Shown here piece after piece: positions 56,001-64,000 of a stretch of DNA of 64,000 bases. The stretch lies in the NCBI RefSeq assembly GCF_001881495.1, contig NZ_LUKY01000032.1:124001-188000 (forward strand). The letters are read 5' to 3'. A program made the translations under genes and the position numbers. The notes below the pieces were generated by a model that was given only the letters and a program-made list of their open reading frames with translations, searched no databases and had not been told where the DNA came from. How positions within the stretch are numbered: the first letter of the stretch is position 1; the number at the start of each line of letters is the position of its first letter. Source of the stretch: Candidatus Rickettsiella isopodorum (lineage in GTDB: Bacteria > Pseudomonadota > Gammaproteobacteria > Diplorickettsiales > Diplorickettsiaceae).

Positions 56001-56397
56001 ACTCAACACTTGCTTAGAAAAAACCTTAGCCGATCCGCGCGGGCGTTGGATTTTAAATCAGCAGCATCTTTCACCACAATCAGAATATGCAATAACTGCT
56101 CTACTCCATGGCAAATTGGAAAACTTTGTCATCGATCGAACGTTTATTGATCCCATTACTCATATACACTGGATTATTGATTATAAAACGACGGATTATC
56201 AAGGAAATAAACCCGAAGAATTTTTAAAACACGCCATGCAACAACATCAACAACAATTGAATCGCTATGCGCAAGCACTGTTGTTGGATACACAATATTA
56301 TGCCCGCCAGACGCGCTGTGGATTATATTTCCCACTCACCTCACTGTGGTGCGAGTGGAAATTTACGGAAGTGTCTATCACTGAATCGAGCCAATAA
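53011..56397 (+). CDS. AddA-like UvrD-family helicase-nuclease
   Basis: An 1128-residue superfamily 1A helicase with C-terminal nuclease. Walker A is APAGSGKTELL (near 28-38), followed by ITFTRKAANEM (motif Ia), LLVDEFQDTS (motif II), GDPMQSIYRFR (motif III), VMTLHKAKGLEFD (motif V) and YVACTRAKKSLHLL (motif VI). A PD-(D/E)XK motif HWIIDYKTTDY occurs near 1054. With the upstream AddB-like partner it should process DNA double-strand ends for RecA recombination. Whether a separate recBCD also exists cannot be seen here. Confidence 0.9.
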   Translation: MKSPFQLVDSNQRQRALDPNASFIVQAPAGSGKTELLVRRYLVLLARVACPESIIAITFTRKAANEMRLRIMHALEQAQNIEPIASKDNERYYLAQKVLAQDQALNWNLLSNPNRLRILTIDSFCQSLTRQMPLLAGLGEKLTPVDNPEWLYRLATHELLNQLEDKVPWQASLSHLLSHLDNDFQRVENLFIPMLARREQWLDYLLQHQQDLRKDLEHALFNINQALVEKLNQLISQDVAQELFQLLNFSLQQRQLTPLVQHNDLKFWQAAGHLLLTETHTWRKQLRKTEGFAAANEKNNLEKTEIQTLKKQLLNLITHLSQQNLVQETLIALNRAPPQHYSEAQWQILKSLFELLPILVAHLKFIFQQQKKVDYTEILLAASAALGQPENPTDLALALDYQIQHLLVDEFQDTSSTQFHLIEKLIAGWEKQDGRTLFLVGDPMQSIYRFRKAEVSLFLDVQRQGIGSLQLQTLRLTVNFRSTSGIVDWVNRHFSQLLPTTQDIQSGAVCYSAASAYSQATQTDTVDTYWQLANDSASAETAEADQIIKIIQKIKLNDHPCSIAILVRARSHLRSILTALRSAAIPYQAIEIDSLAEKSAVQDLLSLTRALHHLGDRISWLALLRSPYCGLSLSDLYQITQFNDENQTIISIWQQLQQFEKISLSIETKQRLRRIVPILQQSLQQQGRIPFPLWVKQTWLQLGGSTTLSNWEEMDVIQAYLNFLDNKIKVEGESFDSFKLGDELSHIYTQTTSTTGAQAIEVMTLHKAKGLEFDHVILPGLHRRSRPEPCPLLLYSEQMLGQQKKDFLLAPIPASHEEQNLIYNYLLHEENKKNTAELTRLLYVACTRAKKSLHLLATLTKDTSGEFKSPAPQSLLSQLWPVLDIQAKDVLSNASIPTRTNLPAQPLLKRLPADWQSIPNNQFETHAEIKINAYSYQWLLHPERILGTVIHRLLYQISQDGLDRWNRKKISTSQAMLGSLLTQYGLLDSYLPQALVTLNTCLEKTLADPRGRWILNQQHLSPQSEYAITALLHGKLENFVIDRTFIDPITHIHWIIDYKTTDYQGNKPEEFLKHAMQQHQQQLNRYAQALLLDTQYYARQTRCGLYFPLTSLWCEWKFTEVSITESSQ

Positions 56398-56419
56398 ATT
56401 TAGTTTATTACAAAAATAC

Positions 56420-57778
56420 TTACCGACATTCGTGTATCCTTATCGATGTTGAAGTAGGCATTTTATTTGAATCGTTTTTTCCATTGCCTTTAAAAAAAAT
56501 AAATGCACTCGATCGGCTATTTTCTAAATTATTAATTACTTCTGCTTGTTTTTCATGATGGAGATTAATTTTATTATTAAAAAATTCTATAATTTTATCA
56601 AAAATAGTTTGAGTTAATACTTTGACTTTTAAAAATGCAGCGCATAATCTATTTAATAACGAATCTGAAGGCTCCTCTGTCGAATTCTCAGATATCCGAT
56701 TTTGCTGATCATACCGCTTAGCTTTATTATATATTTTTAAAAACTGAGAAAAGTGTTCTTGATCTAAAATATTTGAATGACTAAATTTAGAAAGTACCTG
56801 AAATAAATGCAGCAAATCAGCTTTTTCTAAGTTAGTAATAGGGGTAAAATTATCCTGAGTTAAAATAGCCGCTTTATCCAATAAAGAAATTACATCCGAT
56901 AACGTTTTAATATCAAAATCTGCTTTTTCTATTTTATCAATATTCTCATGCGTTAATAGATTTTTTAAATTAATGGCCAAATCAAAGTTTTCTTGAGTTA
57001 AGACTTTTGATTTATCTTCTACTTGTATAAATTGAGCCAGCACTTCGAGATCAAGATCAGAATTATCGAGCAATTTATCCAGATTAGCTTGGTTTAAAAG
57101 AGGATCGGTCCCCCCACTTAAACTGAGTTTATTGAGCACACTAGAAAATAGTTTACTATTTAGTTGCGTTTTAGCATTAACTTTATTTAGGTTCTCCTCC
57201 ATAAGTAAATCAAAGTCATTCAACCTTACCCACATTTTAGCCATTTCGAAAGCATCGGCATGCGTTAAGCTAACGTAAATTGCATCCATATTCGTAGAAA
57301 AATTAATGGTTTCGAAAAAATCGGATTGCTTGAGAAAAAACTCTACTGCCTTAGAAATTTGCAATACTGGCGAGATCGTTAAATGCTCAAAAGATGGGGA
57401 AGTTAATAGTGTCAGTATTTTTAAATAAATTCCATTTTCTTTTTTTTGTATAATTTTTTCCTCCAGCAATCCCTCTAGTTTAAATGTTATGTCAGTATTT
57501 TCAGAAGCTAAGTCCCTAAATGTTTGTTGCGGGAAAGATTGTTTTGCGAGTTTTTTATCGAGAAGTTCTTCCTTTAGAAATTGATTAAATTTTTCGAAAA
57601 ATAGTCTATACGCTTGCCTATCCGTTTGCTGGCTATTAATAATATTCTGCATATTTCGCAATGCAGCGGAGCGTGAAAAATATCTAATAATCCCATCGTG
57701 CTTTGGACTCACCTTCTTAATCTCTAAAGCGGTCTTAATAATTTGAAAAATTTTATTGTGATTTATGAGTTCTTTCAT
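56420..57778 (-). CDS. LTQ/ENF-repeat helical protein of unknown function
   Basis: A 452-residue soluble helical protein, without signal peptide. The C-terminal half has about six copies of a short motif: PLLNQANLDKLL, VLTQENFDLAI, LLTHENIDKI, ILTQDNFTPI, ILDQEHFSQFL and VLTQTIFDKII, each followed by a Leu-rich helix at irregular spacing. Repeats of this type remind me of proteins in Legionellales genomes, but I cannot name a family. A Ser/Thr-rich basic tail ends the chain. GGAGAA precedes the ATG. It ends 23 bases from the convergent AddA-like gene. Confidence 0.65.
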   Translation of the reverse strand: MKELINHNKIFQIIKTALEIKKVSPKHDGIIRYFSRSAALRNMQNIINSQQTDRQAYRLFFEKFNQFLKEELLDKKLAKQSFPQQTFRDLASENTDITFKLEGLLEEKIIQKKENGIYLKILTLLTSPSFEHLTISPVLQISKAVEFFLKQSDFFETINFSTNMDAIYVSLTHADAFEMAKMWVRLNDFDLLMEENLNKVNAKTQLNSKLFSSVLNKLSLSGGTDPLLNQANLDKLLDNSDLDLEVLAQFIQVEDKSKVLTQENFDLAINLKNLLTHENIDKIEKADFDIKTLSDVISLLDKAAILTQDNFTPITNLEKADLLHLFQVLSKFSHSNILDQEHFSQFLKIYNKAKRYDQQNRISENSTEEPSDSLLNRLCAAFLKVKVLTQTIFDKIIEFFNNKINLHHEKQAEVINNLENSRSSAFIFFKGNGKNDSNKMPTSTSIRIHECR

Positions 57779-57951
57779 ATTATTCTCCGATGCAACGCAC
57801 TGGATCTCAGTGCCTAGTGTATAGAAGAAGCCTTAAGAAACACTTAAATATCAAGGTTAGTAAAAATACGATTTTTTATGCTGAATTGGATTTATTCAAT
57901 CAAAAAAATAACTTTGTAAGTTTTTTAATAAAAAAAGCGTATGGAAAAAAT

Positions 57952-58512
57952 TTAAAAGACCGCTTTCATTAATAAGCTAATCTGTGTATGTAAGGCCTCG
58001 GTTGCACTATGCCAATGGTCATGAAAAAGATAACCGGCACCAATAAACAGACTAACCCATACAACCGCACCAAGATACGCAAACACAGCAAAATAGCGAA
58101 AGGGTAATTTTAACGCCCCAGCCACATAGCCAGTCAAGTGTCGAACACCGGGAATAAAATAACCGATCACTAACGCCCATTTACCGAAGCGTTCAAACCA
58201 ATTGTGTGCAAGCTGATAACGCTTTTCGGTTAATCCGATATATCGTCCCCAACTTTGACTCAGATAATGACCTGTGGCTAAACCTAGACCATAACTACCG
58301 CTGATACCGCAACAACTTCCCGCATAAGCGGCTAGTAAACTTGGAACTATGGCTAGTTTTCCTTTGGCCATTAAAAATCCTAATAATAATAGTAAAGATT
58401 CTTCTGGTATGGGTAAGGCAAAAACTCCTAATCCAAACCAAACAAAAATCGCCAGACTACCATAGTGATTTAACCAAGGTAAAAAATGATCCAGCAAAGC
58501 GGGTAAGGACAT
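57952..58512 (-). CDS. DedA family membrane protein
   Basis: A 186-residue DedA/SNARE-associated (VTT) domain protein. The family signature F-x-R-x2-P-G-x-R appears as GYFIPGVRHLTGYVAGAL (near 118-135), and E of the reentrant loop as LPIPEESLLLLLGFL near 33. Members act in undecaprenyl phosphate or lipid flipping across the inner membrane. Five to six hydrophobic segments are present. Slightly shorter than E. coli YqjA/DedA (about 220). It stands alone between the LTQ-repeat gene and the L,D-transpeptidase. Confidence 0.92.
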   Translation of the reverse strand: MSLPALLDHFLPWLNHYGSLAIFVWFGLGVFALPIPEESLLLLLGFLMAKGKLAIVPSLLAAYAGSCCGISGSYGLGLATGHYLSQSWGRYIGLTEKRYQLAHNWFERFGKWALVIGYFIPGVRHLTGYVAGALKLPFRYFAVFAYLGAVVWVSLFIGAGYLFHDHWHSATEALHTQISLLMKAVF

Positions 58513-58618
58513 AAAATGTATTCAATAAATAAAACCATTTAATAGCATCAACAGCCACCTATTAAAGTATAGCGTTGCAACCGACAATGATTATGCCATT
58601 GATGCTTTTTTTCTCAAC

Positions 58619-59527
58619 TTAAGCAGGACGGGTAATCGCCTCTTCGATCTTTTTCAAATCCGCTTGACTTTTATCGGTTTGGCTCGCTGTCACTTGTTCC
58701 TCAAGGGAATTGATTATTTCTAATTGGTTGTCAGCCACTTGATTATCGAAAACATCAAAATCATCGTTACTGCTAATGATATCATCGTCATCGTCGTCGT
58801 CATCACTGACTCGAACATGATTCGAAGGATAAGGTAAAATAATTACCTGCGTACCAATATCCGCAAATTCTCTATTCAGCCACTGAGCATCGTCAACAAA
58901 TAATCGCACGCAACCATGGCTCGCATTGTAGCCTGGCACACCACGTGAGCCGTGCATAGCAAAACCACCTTTAAAGAACATGCAATATGGCATCGGTGCA
59001 CCGCCATAGGGTTTAGGGAATTTAGTTGAAGTACAACCAGGTCCCCGTTTATCATAAATTTTGAACGTTCCAGAAGGCGTATGACAAGGTCTCCCTAAAT
59101 CTGGACACCAATTTTGACCACTTGATGCCGGCCCCCAGCGAATAATATTTCCAGCAGGACCATAAGCTGCCCAGGCATTTAATGCCGGCGAGTAAACAAT
59201 CATTTTTCTACCAGAAGGCGCTCTATAGGGTGAAAATGGTGTATACTCCATCCAATTAGTTGCGTCGAGATTTCGTGGTGCAGCGATCCTCATTCCCGGC
59301 CAAATACCCGTATTCATACGGTTAATACGTTGGACCAATTCGCGTCGTTGTGGATTGGGAAATAAGGTATACCAAGTTTCCCCTCTCGCTACGACCAAGC
59401 AATACAATCGAGGATCATTACACAGGCTTTGTAATAACCACCCACGCGCGGCAAAGCTGTCACCATGCATAATGAAGAACACAACAAGCAATGCAATCAA
59501 TAAACCAAATCTTATGAGTATACGCAT
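58619..59527 (-). CDS. L,D-transpeptidase (YkuD) with LysM-like domain and poly-Asp tail
   Basis: A 302-residue exported protein: signal peptide 1-27 (LLIALLVVFFIMHGDSFA), a degenerate LysM-like domain (YCLVVARGETWYTLFP ... PGMRIAAP, about 41-84) and a YkuD catalytic domain (about 105-230). The catalytic motif is AMHGSRGV ... SHGCVRLF with Cys206. It would form 3-3 peptidoglycan cross-links or anchor Braun-type lipoprotein in the periplasm. The C-terminal 70 residues hold a run of eight Asp and are otherwise acidic, which is unusual. AAGGAG precedes the ATG. Confidence 0.9.
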   Translation of the reverse strand: MRILIRFGLLIALLVVFFIMHGDSFAARGWLLQSLCNDPRLYCLVVARGETWYTLFPNPQRRELVQRINRMNTGIWPGMRIAAPRNLDATNWMEYTPFSPYRAPSGRKMIVYSPALNAWAAYGPAGNIIRWGPASSGQNWCPDLGRPCHTPSGTFKIYDKRGPGCTSTKFPKPYGGAPMPYCMFFKGGFAMHGSRGVPGYNASHGCVRLFVDDAQWLNREFADIGTQVIILPYPSNHVRVSDDDDDDDDIISSNDDFDVFDNQVADNQLEIINSLEEQVTASQTDKSQADLKKIEEAITRPA

Positions 59528-59628
59528 AATTTCTCCTTCCGCTGAGTGAGGGCGGTTTTTTCGCTTTTTAAGAAAGCGTTACTCTTATTAAAATGATAGT
59601 CTATTTTTAAAGGCTAAGAAGAAATATC

Positions 59629-61143
59629 ATGCTTAAATTTACTGAAAAAAACCGTAAATGGTGGATCCTACTCGCCATGTCCAGTTCCTTAGCACTGGTA
59701 TTTATTGACCAAACGGCCTTAGCAGTCGCCTTACCGGCTATTCAGCGTGAACTGAATCTCAGTAATAGCCTCACACAATGGGTCATCAATGCTTATTTGT
59801 TAGCTTTAAGTGCCATCATCTTATTGGGTGGAAAAATTGGCGATAGATTAGGCCATAAACGTGCTTTTTTATTTGGCGTAACTGTTTTTGTACTGGCATC
59901 GGTATTAAGCGCCTTAGCCGAGTCTGGCGGGTGGTTAATCACGATGCGTGCCATACAAGGTATCGGCGGTGCGTTTATGATGCCTTCGACCAATGCTTTG
60001 GTCACTAACGCCTTTCCTGATAAGGAACGTGGCAAAGCGCTAGGAATTTATGTAGCCCTGGCGGCTATCTTCCTTGCCTTAGGACCTTTATTAGGAGGAT
60101 TTTTAACTCAGGTATTTAGTTGGCGTGCCGTTTTCTGGATTAATTTTCCGATCGCTTTAATCAGTATTTTTCTAGCGATTTCCTCTGTTCCTGGCTGGAC
60201 ACGCACTGAAAAATTAAATATCGATTGGTTAGGATTTTTTATCTCCATCCTTTTCATTAGCGGATTTGTATTAGGTTTTATGGAAGGTCCTAATTGGGGC
60301 TGGACCTCTTTATCTAGTATTAGTTTATTTCTATTTAGCACACTCAGTCTTGTTTCTTTTATTGTATGGGAAAATAAAACCAGCAATCCATTAGTAGAAT
60401 TAACTCTGTTTAAAAATCTAACTTTTTCTATTTTATTTAGTGTGCTGCTAATTATTCAAGCGGTGGGTATTGTATTTGTATTTTGGGCGATATTTCTACA
60501 AAATGTTTTATATTACACCCCTTTAAAAGCCGGCCTATTGCTGTTACCGGCTATGTTGCCTATTATTATTATGGCTCCGCTTGGTGGTCATTTACGTGAT
60601 AAATACGGGCCCACGATACCGATGTTTTGGGGATCGTTACTTGTTATATTAAGTCTTATTTGGATAGGTATTTTTTGTCATCATCAAACCTATCCTATTT
60701 TATTTCCTGGTTTACTCGGTTTTGGTATTGGTATGCCCTTGATATTATCCGGCATTATGGTAACGGTAATGAATATGGTCAAAGTCGAACAACGAGGGAT
60801 TGCTAGTGCGATATTGAATTGCTCACGACAATTTGGTACCTCGATAGGCTTAGCCGTGTTAGCAGGTTTGTTAGGCAGTTTAAATAAATGGCAACTCGGT
60901 TCTTTTTTAAAACACAGTGCGGCCCCCTTTTCCTCTCTGCAGGAATATCAAATTGATGGTTTATTAGTACAATCGGATCGCGCTATGCAAGCAGTCCGTC
61001 ATTTGTCAGCACAAAATTTGCACCTGTTAAAAACAGCCGCCGCTAAAGCGTATACGACCTCCTTTAGTATCACCATGTTTGTCGCAGCTTTGTTTGGCTT
61101 GATTACCTTAACGCTAGTATCTAAGCTTCCACGTAAAAAGTAG
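59629..61143 (+). CDS. MFS multidrug efflux transporter, DHA2 (14-TM) family
   Basis: A 504-residue membrane protein with about 14 hydrophobic helices. Motif A is LGGKIGDRLGHKRAFLFG (near 65-82), motif B RAIQGIGGAFMMPS (near 107) and the DHA2-type motif C GPLLGGFLTQVFSWRAVFWINFP near 150-173. These mark proton-driven drug/H+ antiporters of the EmrB/QacA kind. No EmrA-like adaptor or regulator gene is adjacent. It is divergent from the L,D-transpeptidase; the 100-base gap between them must hold both promoters. Confidence 0.92.
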   Translation: MLKFTEKNRKWWILLAMSSSLALVFIDQTALAVALPAIQRELNLSNSLTQWVINAYLLALSAIILLGGKIGDRLGHKRAFLFGVTVFVLASVLSALAESGGWLITMRAIQGIGGAFMMPSTNALVTNAFPDKERGKALGIYVALAAIFLALGPLLGGFLTQVFSWRAVFWINFPIALISIFLAISSVPGWTRTEKLNIDWLGFFISILFISGFVLGFMEGPNWGWTSLSSISLFLFSTLSLVSFIVWENKTSNPLVELTLFKNLTFSILFSVLLIIQAVGIVFVFWAIFLQNVLYYTPLKAGLLLLPAMLPIIIMAPLGGHLRDKYGPTIPMFWGSLLVILSLIWIGIFCHHQTYPILFPGLLGFGIGMPLILSGIMVTVMNMVKVEQRGIASAILNCSRQFGTSIGLAVLAGLLGSLNKWQLGSFLKHSAAPFSSLQEYQIDGLLVQSDRAMQAVRHLSAQNLHLLKTAAAKAYTTSFSITMFVAALFGLITLTLVSKLPRKK

Positions 61144-61315
61144 ATCAATTAAAAACCAGACATCCCGCATTCTTATCTATTTATTGATTAAATTAATTTC
61201 TTAAGTTTCTGCTAAGAAAACTAATTTATAATGCCAGCATTTTTTAGTCATTAAAACTTTTAATCTATTTAACTGCAAGGAAGTCACTCTTTATTTTTAA
61301 AAAAACCTAAGATCA

Positions 61316-64000
61316 ATGCCTACTTCCTATGTTTTCGATTCCGCTTTAAACCTTAATAAATGCTTCCAAAACACTCCGCCTTTAACTCTACAAATCAATG
61401 ATTTGCCTAAACTACCTGAAGCTTGGTTGACAGAATTAGAAAATAAATGTCGTCAAGTTACGCCCAACTTAGAAAAAAATATTTTTTTTAAACATGTCGG
61501 CCCTATTGCTCAATATAAACTTAAAAAACCTTTAAAAGAGCAATTATCATTTCTATATTATCGTGTTTCAGGTGGTTTAGACACGCCTCTAGGTCCTTTA
61601 GATAACGAATCAAGTAAAATATTATTACTCGAATTACTCGAAGATATCCATCAATGCACACCCGGTTTTCACATTCGGGTGAATAAACTGGTCAATTCAC
61701 TACAAATACCAACCGATCTGGATCAGTTATTATATTTAGTTAGGAAAAGTATTATATTAGAAATTGCCGCCCACTTAACCAATACCGTTGAAGCGATATA
61801 TCAAGTTCATGTTGTCGATCGGGTATGTCGAATTGCAAAAAAACAAGGCTTAGCTATAGAACCGAATATTCAAAACGATCAATACAAAAGTTTATTATCC
61901 GGTAGCACGATTCGTGAACGCTTAGAAGAATTTTCAACACACTATACGGCATTTAAAATTCCTTTTTTATTAGCTGAACAATTACAACTTATTTTAAATC
62001 AGCATGGATATAAAGGCCCTGAAGATATGGGTTATGCCACCGGTCCTGCAGAACATATGCTTGATATTATACAGCGATTTTTAACTCATCCCGCTAAGTC
62101 AAATACAAATAAATTTTGTCCTTTTTTCATTCTAGATAAGTTTGACGAATTTGGTGACGCAACGCGGATTTATGATATTAATTGGTCTTTGATTCGACAG
62201 CTTTTTTTTCAAAAATTAAACAACCATAACTATTATACCGCGGAACCACAAATAGTTGATTTAATGGATTACGCTTACTATCAAGCCCTAATCCCTAAAA
62301 AAGCGACTATTGAAACAGAAACTAAGCTTATTCATAATAAACTTTATGATCAAAATTTTATACTACTGTTTGACGAATTAATCTCAATTCAAGATAAGTT
62401 CCCTGATTATTGGAAAAAACTCATAACCCATCCACTGATAATAAAAAATCTTGACACTTTTTTTAATTTTTTAATAGCGCAGCCCCGTAACGTTTCTAAT
62501 GCTCGAGAACTATTAAAAAAATTAAATTTTACTTATACCTTATTTTTTTCTCAAAACGATAAATTTATTTTAGACAACATCATCGTTGGAAATGCTAGTA
62601 AAAAAAATTTAACGGTAATGGATGTCAATCATAACCTACTCTTAAAATCAATTAGATATCGACCTGAAATTACTAAAAAAGCCTTTAGCCTTATTTTTGC
62701 TAAAAGTAATCACTCTCATCAAGTGTTTTTTAATCTTGCTGCCAAACAAAATAGTGAAGGCTCTAATCTTTTAATGCTAGCTGCGCGATACCATACCGAA
62801 ACAATGCAACATATTTTGGGTTTATTAAATCAATTTATTAATTGTTTTGAAAAAGAAAACATTACCGAATTATTTTTTAGAAAAAACAAAGAGAACTGGA
62901 ACTTTATTAGTTTAGCCGCTAAATATCGATCGGATGCTATGAAATTTATTTTTGATTTTATCAGTGAAAATCCTTATTATTTCGATGAAGAAATTCTCAA
63001 TAAAATCTTCAATCAATCCACCTATTCTGAATGGAATTTTTTATACTTTTTAGCGCGCTATCAAACTAACGATGAAGTCACTATTTGTTTAGATTTTATC
63101 AGTGAAAAATTTAAACTTTCTAAAAATACCCAATGGCTAAAATTGATTTTAAACAATCACATGGGAAATATATTACGATTGGCGGCGCAATCCAATTTAA
63201 ATGCACTCAGCAGTTTCTTAGCTTTCATTAATCAACATAGTGATCACATTGAACTCCCTAGTTTAAGTGATTTTTTCTTACATTCCAGTAAAAATAATTG
63301 GAACTGTTTACATGCCGCAGCGCGTTACTCTCCGAGCAATCTGTCTTTACTTTTACAGTTCATCAAAGAAAAGAGAGATAAATTTTCTGATATCGCAATA
63401 AAGAATTTATTTTTTGCACAAAACGATACCGGTCGTAATTTTTTAATGCTGGCGGCTCATTATCAAACAGCGGCCATCAATCGAATCATTGAATTCATGC
63501 AGCAGCAATCTCAAGTCTTCGACAGAGAAACCTTGAGAAACTTATTTTTACAACAAAATTCTGATGGTTGGAATTTTTTAAGCGCAGCGCATAACCAGCC
63601 CGGCAACCTACAGCTTTTTTTAAATTTTATCCTTGATAATTTCGATAAATTTAATACGAAAACGATTAAAGAAATTATCTTCCAGAAAAATAAACGTGGG
63701 TATACTTGTTTGCATCTTGCTGTCCGTTATCAACCGGATAGCATAAAAAATATTTTAGATTTTATCGATCAGTATATCGATAGTTTTACTCACGAATTTG
63801 AACAATTATTGCTCGCTAAAAATAAACATGAAAAAAATTTATTACTGCTTAGTTTAAACTATCAATCTGATGCAGCTATTCATTTTTTAAGTTTTTTTAA
63901 TCAGCATGTTGATCGTTTTGCTACACTTAAAAATAATGAAATTTTTAAAAAGTTTATTTGTCAGACATTCCTATTAAGCAAGGATCAAACCTTAATTAAA
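61316..64000 (+). CDS. Giant 45-residue-repeat protein, paralogue B (cut by window edge)
   Basis: An open frame of 895 codons runs off the right edge without a stop. Its first 240 residues match the N-terminal domain of the 1238-residue protein (LDTPLGPLDN ... CTPGFHIRVNKLVNS, LVRKSIILEIAAHLT), and the start aligns with that protein (MPTSYVFDSALN versus MLNEYQVDPAFN), supporting ATG 61316. The ribosome binding site is weak. From about residue 482 to the edge it has nine units of about 45 residues (GSNLLMLAARYHTETM, GYTCLHLAVRYQPDSI). One, YTCLHLAV, is nearly a canonical ankyrin core. No signal peptide. Total length is unknown. Confidence 0.8.
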   Translation, partial: MPTSYVFDSALNLNKCFQNTPPLTLQINDLPKLPEAWLTELENKCRQVTPNLEKNIFFKHVGPIAQYKLKKPLKEQLSFLYYRVSGGLDTPLGPLDNESSKILLLELLEDIHQCTPGFHIRVNKLVNSLQIPTDLDQLLYLVRKSIILEIAAHLTNTVEAIYQVHVVDRVCRIAKKQGLAIEPNIQNDQYKSLLSGSTIRERLEEFSTHYTAFKIPFLLAEQLQLILNQHGYKGPEDMGYATGPAEHMLDIIQRFLTHPAKSNTNKFCPFFILDKFDEFGDATRIYDINWSLIRQLFFQKLNNHNYYTAEPQIVDLMDYAYYQALIPKKATIETETKLIHNKLYDQNFILLFDELISIQDKFPDYWKKLITHPLIIKNLDTFFNFLIAQPRNVSNARELLKKLNFTYTLFFSQNDKFILDNIIVGNASKKNLTVMDVNHNLLLKSIRYRPEITKKAFSLIFAKSNHSHQVFFNLAAKQNSEGSNLLMLAARYHTETMQHILGLLNQFINCFEKENITELFFRKNKENWNFISLAAKYRSDAMKFIFDFISENPYYFDEEILNKIFNQSTYSEWNFLYFLARYQTNDEVTICLDFISEKFKLSKNTQWLKLILNNHMGNILRLAAQSNLNALSSFLAFINQHSDHIELPSLSDFFLHSSKNNWNCLHAAARYSPSNLSLLLQFIKEKRDKFSDIAIKNLFFAQNDTGRNFLMLAAHYQTAAINRIIEFMQQQSQVFDRETLRNLFLQQNSDGWNFLSAAHNQPGNLQLFLNFILDNFDKFNTKTIKEIIFQKNKRGYTCLHLAVRYQPDSIKNILDFIDQYIDSFTHEFEQLLLAKNKHEKNLLLLSLNYQSDAAIHFLSFFNQHVDRFATLKNNEIFKKFICQTFLLSKDQTLIK

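Noticed and set aside
57790-57972. 60-codon plus-strand frame upstream of the LTQ-repeat gene
   Set aside because: Low-complexity Lys/Asn-rich translation, no ribosome binding site, overlaps the end of the dedA gene; treated as chance.

Overview
The window is a piece of an AT-rich gammaproteobacterial chromosome. Housekeeping gene order (pheS-pheT-ihfA; gacA/uvrC/pgsA; lolB-ispE-tRNA-Gln-prs-rplY-pth-ychF; sdhCDAB-sucABCD; scpB with rluB) is typical of the class. The accessory genes look like those of an intracellular, arthropod-associated member of the Legionellales (Coxiella/Rickettsiella/Diplorickettsia-like): large helical proteins of unknown function, ankyrin-like repeat giants, a chitinase and a thiamine salvage operon. 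That placement is inferred from style and synteny, not from a database match. No insertion sequence, prophage, CRISPR array or rRNA was seen.

Layout. 1-6630 (all minus): fdxA, a 571-residue unknown, tsaB, a Trm112-like zinc protein, pheS, pheT and the start of ihfA. 6704-7138: tRNA-Leu, tRNA-Cys and tRNA-Gly. 7175-13220: pgsA, uvrC and a GacA/LetA-type regulator with tRNA-Ser. Between uvrC and the regulator lie a small exported protein and two tandem plus-strand paralogues that look like HAD-fold proteins without catalytic residues. 13550-19559: tadA, a small Cys-rich membrane protein, rlmB, an unknown membrane protein, rnr and rsmE. 19600-24790 (plus): lolB, ispE (its 3' end lies inside tRNA-Gln), prs, rplY, pth and ychF. 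25067-28743: a 580-residue unknown and a GH18 chitinase. 28863-39515 (minus): a complete TCA block sdhC-D-A-B / sucA-B / sucC-D, ending in a PLP-dependent cysteine/cystathionine synthase. 39724-42413 (minus): rluB, an outer-membrane protein remnant, a gamma-carbonic-anhydrase-like protein and scpB. 42501-45565 (plus): TPP riboswitch and thiM-thiE-thiD-tenA. 45776-49492: a 1238-residue protein with twelve 45-residue repeats. 50360-56397: an AddB-like nuclease and AddA-like helicase pair. 56420-61143: an LTQ-repeat protein, DedA, L,D-transpeptidase and a 14-TM MFS exporter. 61316 to the end: an incomplete paralogue of the 1238-residue protein, sharing its N-terminal domain and repeats.

How the genes fit together. 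The sdh/suc operon provides complex II, the E1 and E2 parts of 2-oxoglutarate dehydrogenase, and succinyl-CoA synthetase. SucA needs thiamine diphosphate, which the riboswitch-controlled operon would help supply from salvaged thiazole and pyrimidine rather than de novo, since no thiC, thiG or thiS is present here. The helical/repeat proteins and the signal-less chitinase are the likely host-interaction genes. The most novel material is the 45-residue repeat family and the pair of HAD-like pseudoenzymes placed inside the usually tight gacA-uvrC block.
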